The position numbers and the translations under genes were made by a program. A stretch of DNA of 64,000 nt. Origin: Hyphodiscus hymeniophilus (Eukaryota > Ascomycota > Leotiomycetes > Helotiales > Hyphodiscaceae). Shown here piece after piece: positions 45,047 through 57,500 of the stretch. The first letter of the stretch is position 1, and each line of letters starts with the position of its first letter. The notes under the pieces were generated by a model, which saw only the letters and a program-made list of their open reading frames with translations, was not told the DNA's origin and made no database searches. Location: positions 992,001 to 1,056,000 of the forward strand of contig VNKQ01000005.1 in NCBI GenBank assembly GCA_016508695.1, written 5' to 3'.

Positions 45047-45972
45047 TTATTAGGATGACATGATAGGCTGGAATATATGGGCGGAGCTGTTTTGATACGA
45101 GAAGCATGCAAATAAAGTTACAGCGAAAGGGATATTAAATTGGACTTGCGTACATATGCGACTGCATGTGGCCATTGAGCGTGGAGTTGGTGGCTAGCAA
45201 GGGAATACGCAACTTTGATTTGCGTCAGCGTAGATATGGAATTCAATCATGGATTTCTCAGCGAATCACTCACACTACTTTCGCCCGTTCTTAATGTGGA
45301 ATTTGTGATTTTATTTTACGGTGTCAAGCAATGCGGTGAAGTCAAGCGTCTGGTTTCCAGACGTTTCTAGGGACTGAGTGATGTTGGAGCAAAATCTAGT
45401 ACTTTGTGCGGTCTGAGCCACACAGAAATCATGCTGGGTCTCTAAGTACACTGGAGAGGCATATGTCCCAGCCCTGACGCGGCTGAAGTCGACCTAAGCA
45501 CAGCTCCAACACAGCTGAATGTAGATATTGGGTTGTAGAGCTATGAAGAATCTTGCTCGACGGACCGCATTCCCCCAGCTCTAAACAAGCAAGGACATCT
45601 CGCTGTCAGGTAAAAATCGGCACACAAGGAGACGCTCACTCAAAGCTCACTTTTCTCGAAGTCTATCACGCGAAACGAGGTGACAGACAGCAGATGCGAA
45701 GCTTAAGAGAAAGCATTATAATCAAGGACCTCTTGATATCTAAAGGTACTATACAAAGATCACATGATGCACATCGTGCTCATCTCAGCTGTTGAGGAGC
45801 TCGGGAAATGTAATCATCGACTCAATTACGCCAATTCCCAAGGATGCTTTCGTGCAGAATTAGGTATCTCGAGAACCAAGTATCGTCAGGAAAATCTTAG
45901 GTTTAAACGCCAGACTCTCACCAAATTAACAACGCCAATATGCACCACCTTGAAACGCGTCCCCTTTTTCTT
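45047..45972. other. Convergent intergenic region
   Basis: Between the stops of MEX67 and the Sel1-repeat gene. No gene recognised; short open frames only. Confidence 0.55.
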
Positions 45973-48213
45973 TCAGTGTTTGTGATTAGCCCTGCCAAAG
46001 ATCGTCCTCGTTCGACTCTTGTTCCGAGGCTTCTTGTCTTTCTCTGGGGAGGATTTGGTCTCGGTGGATATCCTCGAGCCGTCGGCATCGTCGGCGTATT
46101 TGGGTTTGTAGATCCTGGAATTGAATCAGCAATGACTCGGAGATAAAGTTAACAGAGGGCGTACCAGCTGTTACCAACCATACTGATACCCTTGGCTTCT
46201 GCTTGTCTGTACAATCGAGCGCTCTTCTTAAGATCTTTCTTACATCCGATACCCTGCGCATAGCAATAGCCAGCTTCGGCCAGAGCATCTGCATCTCCCC
46301 AGGCTACAAATTTGATTAGCTTGTTTGTTGAGAAGGGTTGAAGCGGGCAGACTAACAACCGGCAATTTCGAAGCACCTCAATGCCAAAATCTTGTCCTGA
46401 TCAATACCCCATCCGTTCATATGACTGACTCCAAGCTCGTAAATGCTCAAAGCGAATTGAGCTTTCCTCTCTTTTCTTTCCAGATAGTCGGCTGTAATAC
46501 CGTTCGCTCCTTCATCTTCCGCAATTTCCAAACTAGCCGAGTCTGCAGCCTTTCGAAGCCAAGCTACCCCTTCCTTTTGATTAGGCCGCATGCCCCATCC
46601 ATGCCGACAGGCCAAAGCATATAGTAGCATACCGGTGGGGTGGTTTTGGCGCGCCGCAAGTCGGAGATGGTAGGTTGATTTCGTGAGAGCTCCTGCTTCA
46701 TGGAACTCTATCGCTTTGGAAACATGCTCTTCAGCAGAGCAGTCTATCGAAGCAGGTAATGAATGTTGCGACCTCGCTTGGATAGTGCTCGAGGACGCTG
46801 CAGATGGAGAACTAGACCTTTCCCTTGGAGTGAATCGTGGCGATGATGTGTCGTGTCCAGTGGAGGGTCTTGCTCTATCGTAAGACGGTCTCTCGTGGTC
46901 TACCGACGGCCGTCCTGGATCTAGTGAAGGCCTCTCCGGTCTTACGGAAGAGATTGAAGGTCTTGATGGCGGTGAAGGCGGGGCACCATCTTGAAGTGGT
47001 TGAACATTGCTGTAAGGCACGGACTGTTCCCACGAATACTGAGCTTGAGGCATGTTTTCTTGGAAGATTAACGAGTTTCTCTGGAGCATCTTTCCTCTTG
47101 GTAACGAAAACCTCGCATACACATATGAGGGAGCGCCGCCAGTCTCATAATCAGGGAAGACTTCGCTGTGCATGCTGACAGGTGTATGCGCGGTATCATC
47201 TGCGAGAACAAACGAAGGCTGGCTGTCGGAAGAAGCTTGCCGTGAAAGAATATCAACTGGCAGTCCACTGGCACTAGCTCTACTCAGTGGCCGAGAGAAG
47301 TTAAATGCAGGCCGAGGTAGCAATGTTCCTCCTATAGATGTCTCGGAGCTTATTGATGGCGATCGTGGCATGGTAGAGAACATAGAAGGCGATATTGGGG
47401 AAGTGGATATGCCGCTACCACCAGAAAGCTTTCGATGTGGTGAGAGGACTGGGACTGGGTTGAGGCCATCATCTGAGCTATCTGACATTGATCTAGGACT
47501 AGGTGTTCGCTGCATGAAAGGAGATCGAGGAGGGGCCAACGCTCGGGGGTCGTAGGTGCCTCTTGCGAATGATCCATCTTGTCCTCGTTGTTGTAAGAAT
47601 TCGCCATTCGGACGCGACAGGCCTTTCAAGGAGGAGTTTCCTGTCCTTGAAAACTTGTGTTCTCTCTCCAATGCTAATGGCGATTGTTCTCTTCTAGAGC
47701 CGAAGAACGGAGGTTCGTTGGCAGGGCTCAAAGGTCTCCGTCCTCGCTGCTCTTCCTCGCTCATAACATCGAACCGAGGACTTGGGGAAGGCTGCGTCGG
47801 TGGTGCTGGCGCTGCTTCCATCTGGGGATATACAGATACGGGTCTGTAACCTGGTGTCTCTACCTCCATCTTTTGTCCCGAACCTGCACTGGTTGGTGAT
47901 GCCGGACCATCTCCGGCAGCCTCTGCAGAGACAGAGCGCAAATAGTCGGGGCGATTTTGATTTAATGAGTTGGCTATTGTGAGGGGTGGCAATCGACTAA
48001 CTCGCTTTCCTCCATAGGTAGTCTCGTCAAGTTGTCTTGCTAACAGTCGACTCTGAGCTGCAAACGCATCGAGAGGAGAAAGTTCTGGGGTATCTCGCCA
48101 GCAACGTGAAGGCGAGGAGATGGCAGACCTCGTAGAGAGGGGGAAGGTAGAGCTGTTCCAAAGGGTCCATGCGATTGCGATCGAAGATCTATGAAGTTTG
48201 GCCTGGTAGGCAT
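45973..48213 (-). CDS. Sel1-repeat protein, Dsf2-like
   Basis: Exons 48129-48213, 46360-48084, 46165-46303 and 45973-46114 give 696 residues. The start MPTRPNFIDLRSQ and the 44-bp first intron (donor GTCTGC, weak) lead to SPLDAFAAQSRLLARQLDE, a conserved opening of fungal relatives; without this intron the frame opens only downstream. About 400 residues of disordered Ser/Pro-rich sequence follow, with near-repeats such as RPSISSVRPERPSLDPGRPS. The C-terminal quarter holds Sel1-like repeats (EFHEAGALTKSTYHLRLAA, GMLLYALACRHGWGM, AQFALSIYELGVSHMNGWGID, ALAEAGYCYAQGIGCKKD) and ends GNSWIYKPKY and a basic tail KSRTRTIFGRAN. Sel1 proteins act as scaffolds; the exact role is unknown. Confidence 0.88.
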
Positions 48214-50402
48214 TTTAGGAATGAGGGATCACCCTTCATATAAAACCTCCACCGAGAACAAACAAATCTGGTATCTTCCTTCCTATCCTCTTGATTGTGC
48301 AAATGTATGTGTCGTAAATCAGATGGAGGGTCGAGAGTTGTCAAAGAACCAAAGTGAAATATATGCTGGCTGGCGCAACCGCTCGGACGTTGTGGCTTGC
48401 GGACGAGGAGGTTGCGGACGAGAGAGCCTAGTGATCGAACGTCGCAGGCGCAGACTGGGCTAAGTTCGAAACGGAGGAGTCGAAAGGATTGTTGTTGCTA
48501 AATTCGTATATCGTGAAGCATTTGTGTGGTGGAAAAGGCGATATTGGCGACGGCCGTGAAAGTCACAATGCAACGTGCGATGATCGGGAGTGTTTGTGTT
48601 TGATGTGAAGTTTTTCTGGTAATCGAGTTGTTGATAAGGGGCAGAAGAATATCGTCAGGGTTGTCCCGGGTAGGGGAAGAAGGGGGGGGAGAAGGGGCGG
48701 GTCGCAGGATGTTTTGGCAGGGACTTGTAAGGTATTCTTACCAATCCGTTATTTGTTTCTTTTCAAGAAAAGGGCAGGAACAGTGAATGAATGTATGGAG
48801 ATAACATATAAATGCGGTTTCTGAGAACAAAGCAAGAGTTCTCGCAATTACAGCTGGACTTGCTCGTGAGAGGTGGAGATGAGATTTCACTTGCCAAGTG
48901 CACCAGCAACATATCAATCGCTTTTGGCGTTTGCCTATTTATTCCCATGCCCATCTATCTGTTCATTTTTTGTTTACTTATTTAATGATTGATTGAGATT
49001 TCAACTCGTTCATTCATTCTCTTTTACCTCAATGGAAATACGGGACTTAATTGGTTGCCCCTGAAAAGATGGGGTACGCCATGCAGTCCAGGGGCGGCTG
49101 ACTGGGAAGGGGATGGGATCACCAGCCGAGAGGGGTTTCCATGCCAGGCTAACCCACTAGGTATCTACTGTAGCGACCACTGGCTCGTACTCTGTTTGTT
49201 CTGCAATTTCTTCTGTTTCTTCTCTTTCATGTGTTCGATCCTGTCTTCGTATTACGTTTAGTTCAGTCGAATGTGTAACTCATGCTGACCAAGAGAGACT
49301 TGGGACTTCTCACTTGTAGCCCCTAAAGACGTTTAATTTTAAGGATACGAGCTTCTCCATCTTTTGATCTAGGGCTACCTTACCTACTTATCCTTTGACT
49401 TTGCCGTGCATGATCGTAGCCCTAAGATTCGGCTCCGGTTAACTTCTTCTCAAGGACAGCACAAGTAGTGCTATTGAGAGTCGGCGGCGGAGAACAGGAA
49501 GTGTCTACTGCATCCAGCGGCTCTGTCTGCATGTACCAAATCGATGACTTTGAGGTTCTTAGCCTAACACTCATATTTCTCAGTTGTAAGACTAGTGATT
49601 GTAAATCACACACCGGAAAGTGCTGAGGAGAGAGAAGTTGTGAAAAAGCCATAATTGGCCGCATCCACGTAAACTCAATTCATTTTCACCTATCAGTATT
49701 CCCTTCTTGGAATGTTTGAGGGAGGGTCTTCAGGAAGTGGGCCTATCGTTAACCATCTACCATTCTTGATCGAAGATCTCCTGATTTTGAATGTTCTCGG
49801 CTTGCTGGATACATTGCCCGAACGAGGGCAAATCTCTTTGGCATCTCCGCCTTATTGCGTTATTGAAATTGACAATCATTCCTTCAACAATGTGACCAAT
49901 CAACCTAATCTTACTTCGCTGCCACGCTGATGGTTGTTTAACACAGAGTTGCTATCCATCAGCCTATCATATCTTATCGATACCGCCCTGCACAATGTGT
50001 TCCATTCCCTTCAGACAGGGGACACCAATTGCCCGAAGCTGCTCAAAAGCAGTGCCTTATGAGGTTGAGGCCATCCTGCCCAGTAGCCGGTACTACCTTA
50101 GCCTTCATCGCTCAGAGAGATTCAGCGCCGGTACTCTCGACCCAGCCGAGGGAAACATCTCAGCTCGTCAAACAGTCCAGGGAAGAGCTTCGTCAACGGA
50201 CTCTTCCCAATTTGTTACAAAACAATATCAACATTCCAACATCCAAGCACTTTCTCGTCTCTTAATAACAATTCATCGCGCGCAAAATTGAAATCCAGAA
50301 AGATAGTACAAATAAGGTGTCTAAGGACCGCCTGTATCCAGATGTCTCAAAACTCGTAAGTGTTTCTGACACTATCCGCTTAGACGTCTGGGAATGATTC
50401 AG
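48214..50402. other. Intergenic, long upstream region of the Sel1-repeat gene
   Basis: No gene recognised. It includes a G-rich run near 48665-48705 and pyrimidine-rich DNA. Short frames at 49712-49930 and 49995-50291 have no recognisable content; the latter overlaps the left end of a possibly eroded plus-strand gene. Confidence 0.5.
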
Positions 50403-50875
50403 CTAGATCGCATATAACAGCGTCCACAGCTTATTACAGCCTCTCCTACAAATACCTCGACCAAGTTCCAGAACAACGCCCATTGAGAGGTGAGAGCGTT
50501 AATCGTATAAATGTCGCTGCCTCATCGTCCATTGATTCGGTATTCAGGCTCGCTGGCTTTGAGCAATACGCCGAAGCCGTTGAGCTCGAGAACCTGGACA
50601 ATGCCATCAAGGAATTGCTCGAGAATCTCAAAATCGAGCCCGCTCGTGTGTCTGGAGGCGGAGAATTGGAAAGCCAGAGATGTGGCATGGAGCAATACTC
50701 CTACAGAAGATATGGCGGCAGACTTCGTATCATCGTCAAAGGACACAACGCGCTGCACCAACGAGCGCCAAAAGATATACAGCGACCAGGAGGAGCACAA
50801 ATCCGAACAAGGAGGATACCTAAAGACTCTACCAGACATTCTCAGAGCCCAGTCTGGCAGGTGACTGCTTTTTGA
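50403..50875 (+). pseudogene. Possible decayed gene, plus strand
   Basis: After a possible 3' splice site near 50418 one frame reads AYYSLSYKYLDQVPEQRPLR, then FRLAGFEQYAEAVELENLDNAIKELLENLK, a protein-like helical segment. About 50640 the plausible sequence moves to another frame (ENWKARDVAWSNTPTEDMAADF, KIYSDQEEHKSEQGGYLKTLPD). That change of frame suggests a frameshift or an unrecognised intron. I do not recognise the family. Confidence 0.3.
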
Positions 50876-50879
50876 CAGA

Positions 50880-52089
50880 CTTAGCTGAAGATTATGGAGG
50901 CTTGTCGGTATAGTATCACATCTTCCGAACCTCCACCGACACTGGGTCGCATAGACAAGCACGTCTTGAACAAAACTCGAGGCACGACAACGGCTTGCGG
51001 GTGTCTCACTGCAGAAAAAATGATATGAAAATCAGCGAGGATGACAGCCAGGAGATAAAAGGCAACTCGACCCTCGAAGCCTCTGGGACCGGCAAGTTGA
51101 TAAAACCTAATTCGGCAGGACTTCGCCAAGGTACGGCCTCAAGCGTCGTCCAGGACACCACGTGCTTCTGACGCCGGCCACGAGCCAACAGTTGCTACTT
51201 TCTCTTCCGTAGACGTGTCCCTGTATAATATCTCCTATCGTATGGTAAGAACCCCAAATTAATGGAACAGTACGTAAGCATGGAGCTGTGAGAAAAGCAC
51301 CGAAGAGGTGAGCCTTCTGATTCATTGATGAGACCTCCAAGCGTGTTCATCGTCGTAAGACTGTCATCCAGTAAGTACAACCACCAAGGCGTTCCATGTG
51401 GCTCGGATCCATCAAATCCATGGCTATGGGCCTCGAAGATTTAAGACAGAGACCGAGGGATTTATGATGACTTTGGGAGTATGCCTAAGCCTTGTCACCT
51501 TACAAGAAGCAAGTGTGATCTCTTCAAGAGGTGGTTGGGTTTCTAACAGACGAGATGGAAACTCGTGGCCTGCAAAATATTTTCTTTTCTTCCTTTTCTC
51601 CTCCTACCAGAACACGAGATCGAGAGAACTAGAAGTAATGTTTGCGCTTGATGGCCTGCAAGGTGTTGCTACCACTGCAAGACTAGTTTCTCTTGACAAC
51701 GCAAGAGGAAGCGACATACCTGACGAATGCAACCTCTGAATCTACAGATCTGCTCTCGTTCCAAGGTTCCGATGAAAGCGTCAAAGTCTGGCATGCTGGC
51801 TGGGCAGTCTTTTATGGCTCCACGAAGGACTAGGGGCTTGGCTGTCATCTGAGGAGCAGGTCTTGCTCTATGTTATCATACACTTCTCAGTTCCCTTAGT
51901 CGGCGTCTTGTTGAGTCCTTCGTGATCGAGATAGCCATGTCTTATGGGCCCAAGAAGCAGCTTCACGAGCAGGCAGAAGCTTACGAGCCCTCCGATGGAC
52001 CACCAAGGCCATTTCAGCGCGGGAGCGTAGAAGGACCGGACTGGAGACTTGGACGAAGAATCCGAAGTGTGCTGACGTGGAGACACCAA
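50880..52089 (-). pseudogene. Possible eroded membrane-protein gene, minus strand
   Basis: From an ATG at 52089 a frame gives MVSPRQHTSDSSSK, then one membrane segment (WWSIGGLVSFCLLVKLLLG). A plausible intron (about 51844-51878) joins it in phase to SKPLVLRGAIKDCPASMPDFDAFIGTLE. Further downstream protein-like pieces appear in alternating frames (HGTPWWLYLLDDSLTTMNTLGG; HLFGAFLTAPCLR), with stops between them. It may be a type II membrane protein gene in decay or one whose introns I cannot place. Confidence 0.25.
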
Positions 52090-52855
52090 GAGTCAGATGC
52101 CGGGGGATGAAACGGGATGAGCTGCATGTGAGACTGAAGCAGTGAAGATAGCAAGAGATGAACAGAAGTGAAGGAAATATGCTAATGATGTGGTTATGTG
52201 TGTTTAGTCAATCATGCCAACCCTGGAGGTCATTGGAGGTCTGCTTCAATGAGAGCCATTTCTCTTTGACAAGCGAGGCACTGCGGAGACTACACCGCAT
52301 ATGTGGTTTAATCGAAATGAGAAATGATACTCGCGATTTTACGGGTAACGGAGAGTATGGAGACTGCTAGCAACCTTTATAGAATATTCGGAAATTATTT
52401 GGTTCCCTTTTAGGTATTACAGAAGACTCATCCTCCGACCATGCTCTAAATGCCCCGACCTATAGACCCCATGTCGTGTCTACCATATATCTAGCACCCC
52501 GCACCAGCCATATACAATTCAATCCTCCCCACTCTTGAATCCCGTGCATAACATGCGTTTCCGGGCTTCCTCCGTGATTTTGCCAATCCCTAGAAAACTT
52601 CACACGCTACCATCCCCATTGCCTAGGACACCAAACACCCGAAGCGCATGAGACCTTTTGGCCCCTTTGATGAAGGTATATCAACAGATAAGAAATATAT
52701 GAACATGTAAAGCAAAGTCGCTAAAATGCACGACGACGAAAAGACCGCCAGTTGACGAGTACAATGCACGTGAGTGCGCTGGGAGATCTTCCCTTCTGTT
52801 TAACCGAGGTTCTCCCGTAGAATTATTTATGGCTCCTGAAAATGAGAATGTCCGT
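52090..52855. other. Intergenic, nothing recognised
   Basis: This is the 3' flank of the GPCR gene; no coding frame with recognisable content. Confidence 0.55.
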
Positions 52856-54519
52856 TCAAATCTTATTCATAGACAGTGGATCAACGTAATATTGCGGCGT
52901 AGCATGAGAAAGGTTGGGATCCCATGAAACCGGCTGGCCTGGAGGTGGTTTGGGTGCTGAGAAAGACCTCGAGGGTGACTTGTATCTGGCTTCTCGGCCA
53001 AAGTAATCTGGGGTGTCGCGTCCACTCTTCACGACTGGCGATATTGGTGTTATGGCTGGAGTTGCAAGAGGGTCTGGAGTCTTCCCGTTGTCGCGTTCAC
53101 GACCAAGCATCTCATATGAGCCTGGGTCTTTGAAAAGTGCTACGTCGGCGCTGACGAATTCGTTGTTGGGCTTGACTTTGCCTCTGATCATATCGTACCA
53201 GCCCGTAATCATAGACCAGCGTCCGAGGAGACCCAGACACCAAATTCCGTTAATCTGAGGTGCATTAGTACTTGTATCCAATCATGACAAGGAGCAGGCT
53301 TACTGAGAGTAAGACGAGGACCGCCATCACTGTCGCTTCGTTAACGACGAGAGGATTGGCCAAGTCTAGACACTTGTTCTTGTCTCCGTTGTTCTCGATT
53401 ATGCACAGGAGCCATTTTGATGCCTTGGCTGGATCCCTCAACAGGTTGGTTGCAATGTCGTCCAAGAACACGAAGATGACTGCGAAGAAGATGACGTCGG
53501 CAATAATGAGAAGAACAATCGCAATACCTCTCCATTGCAACTCAATCACCTTTCGCACTCGACGATACGCTTGTCGTGGTGTGATGGTCCCCCTAACACT
53601 GTTCGTGTACGACGGTAAACCAGAGCTATTCGTCGTAGTCGAGTCATCTGCAAGCGATGCCAAGTACACCTTGATGCAATATCCAAAAGTCGCGAACTGA
53701 ATGATGACGGTGATGGCAGCAAACACCAAAAGCGGAACCCAGAAATCCGCAAGGCTGTTCTTGTGGTTTATATGGCACGTTTGGCCGAATCTGAACGACA
53801 CACCACTAAACACCAGTGCAAATATCAATGCAATCGCTGGTATTCCCCATCCGACCGCAAGGGCTCCCCACATAAAAGTTTTTCCAATCACGAACTGCCA
53901 ACAGATCTGAAGGTGCAGGGCTACTGCTCTCAAAAACACCCACATGACCGCACACCATCCTCCACCGAGTAAGAAGGCTCCAGATAGCGCGCATGTTCGG
54001 CTGGAGCTCATATCGTTCGGGGTAATCGCATTGTAACATTGATTAGGGTTTGCACCAAGTGGTATTATAAAGCCCATCTAAAAAAATTCAGTTTAAGTTC
54101 TGTAGCAAGGCAGGAACAAATATGGTTTGACTTACGTGCATGAATACTATTCCAATTGGTAGGCAGACGCTGAGGTAGTGTCGATGGGTCTTCTCTACTG
54201 GGAGGAAAGCAAAGGATAGGAGCAAAAATACACAGCAAGCAGTTCCAACCACGTTGATCCAACTCGACGACCTCGTTATTGTGTCGAAATTTTCAGGGTA
54301 CAACCATTCCGTCTGTGGACATGGTAGACAGCAAGTTAGTTGGTCCGTTAGTTTGGAACAGAATCTCCCATCGACAACTATTGAACTGTTAGTGCGCTTT
54401 CTCAACATTCATGAGGAGATTGTCAACATACAACCACCCGTTGATGGAAATAGAGTATTTTGCAGAAAAGGAAATGGGCAGTCGCCCTGACCAAAAGCGG
54501 CGGACGAGTTTGATGACAT
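52856..54519 (-). CDS. Frizzled/Smoothened-like seven-helix receptor
   Basis: Exons 54438-54519, 54136-54377, 53304-54077 and 52856-53254 give 498 residues. The first donor has two nearly equivalent positions, so residue 28 or so is uncertain. The short extracellular part has clustered cysteines (DGRFCSKL, CCLPCPQTEW). Seven hydrophobic segments follow, with the family's LPVEKTHRHYLS, GAFLLGGGWCAVMWVFLRAVALHLQICW, TCHINHKNSLADFWVPLLVFA and GYCIKVYLASLAD. The cytoplasmic tail is Thr/Pro-rich (ITPISP). These fungal receptors are proposed to sense external signals and act through G proteins; ligand unknown. Confidence 0.88.
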
Positions 54520-57500
54520 TGTGTGTGCGTGTGTCCGAGGACGAAAATGAGTGAGTTGAACACAGGAGTAGCTGTGTATGATGTGTACAGGGCGCGCGCG
54601 GCGCTGGAGTCCTTGACACGGACGTCTTGAGGACTCAAGAGTGTAATGAATGAAAAGGGTCTGGTTCGTGAAGATCTGTGGCTTAGGGCACGATGTTCCG
54701 AGCCACGCAACAGTGCGTAAATCCGAAGTTGAGGTTCGCAAGAGTCCTCATGAAGCCATTGTGATCTGCTGCTAAGTGATAGATCTGCGAATATAAAGGA
54801 AAGTCTGAGGGTCGCCGGAAGGGTTCCCAAGGTGTTGGGAGAGGGTGAGATACTAATAAGACTCTGAAAACTAGCAGAGGATAACGATGCGGGCACGGAA
54901 AGAAGATATTGCTGGGGAAATAGCCACCATTGGGAGCATAAACTGGCGACCCTCGTTCTGTCTGTGCAGTGTGCAGTGTGCCATCTGTGGGGCGGCCCCT
55001 CTGGGCAGGAACGCGCAGGGCCTGTACAGTATGGGAGTGGTGAGCGTTTGGCAAGGGTCCTTGATACCCTGTCAAACGCGTAGGGAGAAAAGAACCCGAA
55101 GGCAAGTCTGGTAAGTGGGAGTGGGCTACAACTCCGACAAGCCCACGAAGCGTGGGGCCAGTTGGGTTCGGGGCTGGAAGCCTTGGAGCGAAAGGTAAAA
55201 AGCAGCCATGGAAATAGGAGGGCACTAGAATCGTTACTGGTTAGCGGATCCTTGAATATGCTTCAAGAGCCTGCATTAGTGGCCATGCAGTTGTGTGTGT
55301 TCCTGGGATCCTAGGATGTGGATAGGGGATGGGGATCCAGGGGCTATGGCTTATGGATATATCCGTCCTGTATGTAAAAATTGCGGAAGAGCTGGCACAG
55401 CCAAGAGAAGACCATCGACGAGGCGATCATACTCAACACTCCTAAGGTAGTCTCCTAGTCTACCTCCGTAAGACCACCGGCGGTTTCCTTCGAACAGCGG
55501 GGCGTAGGGTTCCATTATTCAGGGGATCAACGAGGTCGCCGTCTCTGGAGCCCTGTCACTTCTCAGAGTCTGGACTGGCCTTGGAGTCTTGGACATTCGG
55601 TCTATGCTTCTTGGTTTTGCTCTAATCCGAGAGTCCGTACGGGATGTACACCTGCCTACCTTACCTATCCGTAGTGTACGAACGAGTAACGACCTCGCAC
55701 ACAGAATTATCGTCAATCCAATCATGATGATCCTCGTCTCATGGCCGAGGTTGAGACGATCGCAACGCTGCATTAATGATTACTGTAGCTGAAGGCTCTA
55801 AGCGTCGGCCAAGCGTTCGGAAATGCGACAATGGGGGTGAGTAGTGAGTGGTTAGTTAAGGTAGTAGTGGGGGCGAGTGGTCACAAAATCGCGTGCGGGT
55901 ATCGAATGAGCACGTCCAGAGAGGAACAAGCGAGTTTTCTGGCCTCCATTTCTGCACCAACAGGGTCCAACACTAGCGGGAGTATTCTGACCGTTTCCAT
56001 TCCCTGCCCCTGACTCTCTGCCGGTCTAGTAGTCTACCCCTTGAACCCCTTCTTCTTGCCCCTGGCCTGGGTATTGGTCGCACCATGCCCAAGTTCACAA
56101 CACGGAAAAAGAGTGGGAACAGGTTGGACATCCCGGCTGGTGGCCCTGATGGGTCGGGCCTCCTTCAGAAAACGTGATAGCGGCGAGTAGACCTCCCAAC
56201 AATCCATCTTACGAAAACAATCGCGACTAGGCACGAAAAGTAATTGGCGTGGCATGGCTAGGGGGAACTGCACGAGATGTAATTTCGTCGAAAGCTCCTT
56301 TCGTACCAAGAGTCCAGACTCGGTCGTTGGTTTGGGCTCAGCGTTGAGGCCAACTCATTTAGGACAGGAATGGCGTACACAAGGTATCTCTCCGAACGGA
56401 GTATATTGATTGCTATCTTGAGTCTGTCCCGCTTCTCCGTAGCTTCGATGCATGGAAAATGTCAAAGTGTTTCTCCTCTATTTGTTATTCTGCAGCAAGG
56501 CGTCTCTGGGCTCATGCAGCCGGTACTGATATCAGAAAAGGTGGCACAAAAGGACATCCTCTTCGTCAACTGCCACAAGTTTCCCATCACCCTTATCCCG
56601 CTTCCCGTTCGAGAGCTATATTCGTCAGCTTATGGTAATGCTATGTGTATGCTGATCACGGGGTCAGCTTTGATATTGGATTACAGATCCCATTATTACA
56701 TCAAATGAGCTCCTCAGATTAAGCGCAGACATGCCTCAGTCGTAGCAGCAAGCTGGGTGATAGCCTTCAATTGGTTTAATGTCAACCATTGAGGACGACG
56801 AATAGCCTCATTTCGCTCCAGTGGCGTAGAGGGGTAAGGCTGGCTACATAGCGGCAGAGCCTTTCGAAGTTTGTCTCCCATGGCTTTTCCTTTGATAGCC
56901 AAAATTACGTATACTTCCTCCCTACTCTACACTTACTGTACTTTGCATTATCACGAACATTTGAATCCTCTGGAGTTCTGTTTGCTTTTTGTCTCGGTAA
57001 TACACCGGCAGACGGGCTGATAACGGGCTAACGGGCTGTCGTTTAGTTTCACTGCAGTGGAGAGCGGTTCTGTGTTAGTTTCCGCTACGCCATCAATGAC
57101 GAGCTCATGAAGAAATGGCGACTATCGCTGCAATTACAATGTGCCAGCATGGTCAAAGAGATGCCTCGACCCGAATAAAAGAAGTCGTCTTGGATTGCGG
57201 CACGGTCCATGGTACTTCTACAGTGCTCAATCGTCGTTGGAGTCTCTCGACAAGTCAAGAGGCCTATCAGATATCCGGACTGCCATAGTCAGTGATGAGC
57301 TTAAGGATTGGACCGCTTGGCGGCAAACGCCCCAACGGTTTCCTTTCGCGCACGAGAAGAACACTGAAATTTTGTGTACAATCCAAGCTGGACCTTGTGA
57401 TCATCTGGAAATTGAATCATTGGTCAGGAGATGACAACCTGCCTTATAACATTATTAACGCGGTCCCCATACGACACCCAGCCTAGGTTCTCCGCGCAGT

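Noticed and set aside
54683..55225. 180-codon minus-strand frame upstream of the GPCR
   Set aside because: Overlapping frames of similar length exist in the same GC-rich stretch; composition is not protein-like and there are no recognisable motifs.
55430..56370. Possible ribosomal RNA fragment
   Set aside because: Some phrases sounded rRNA-like on first reading, but no conserved rRNA core sequence could be identified.
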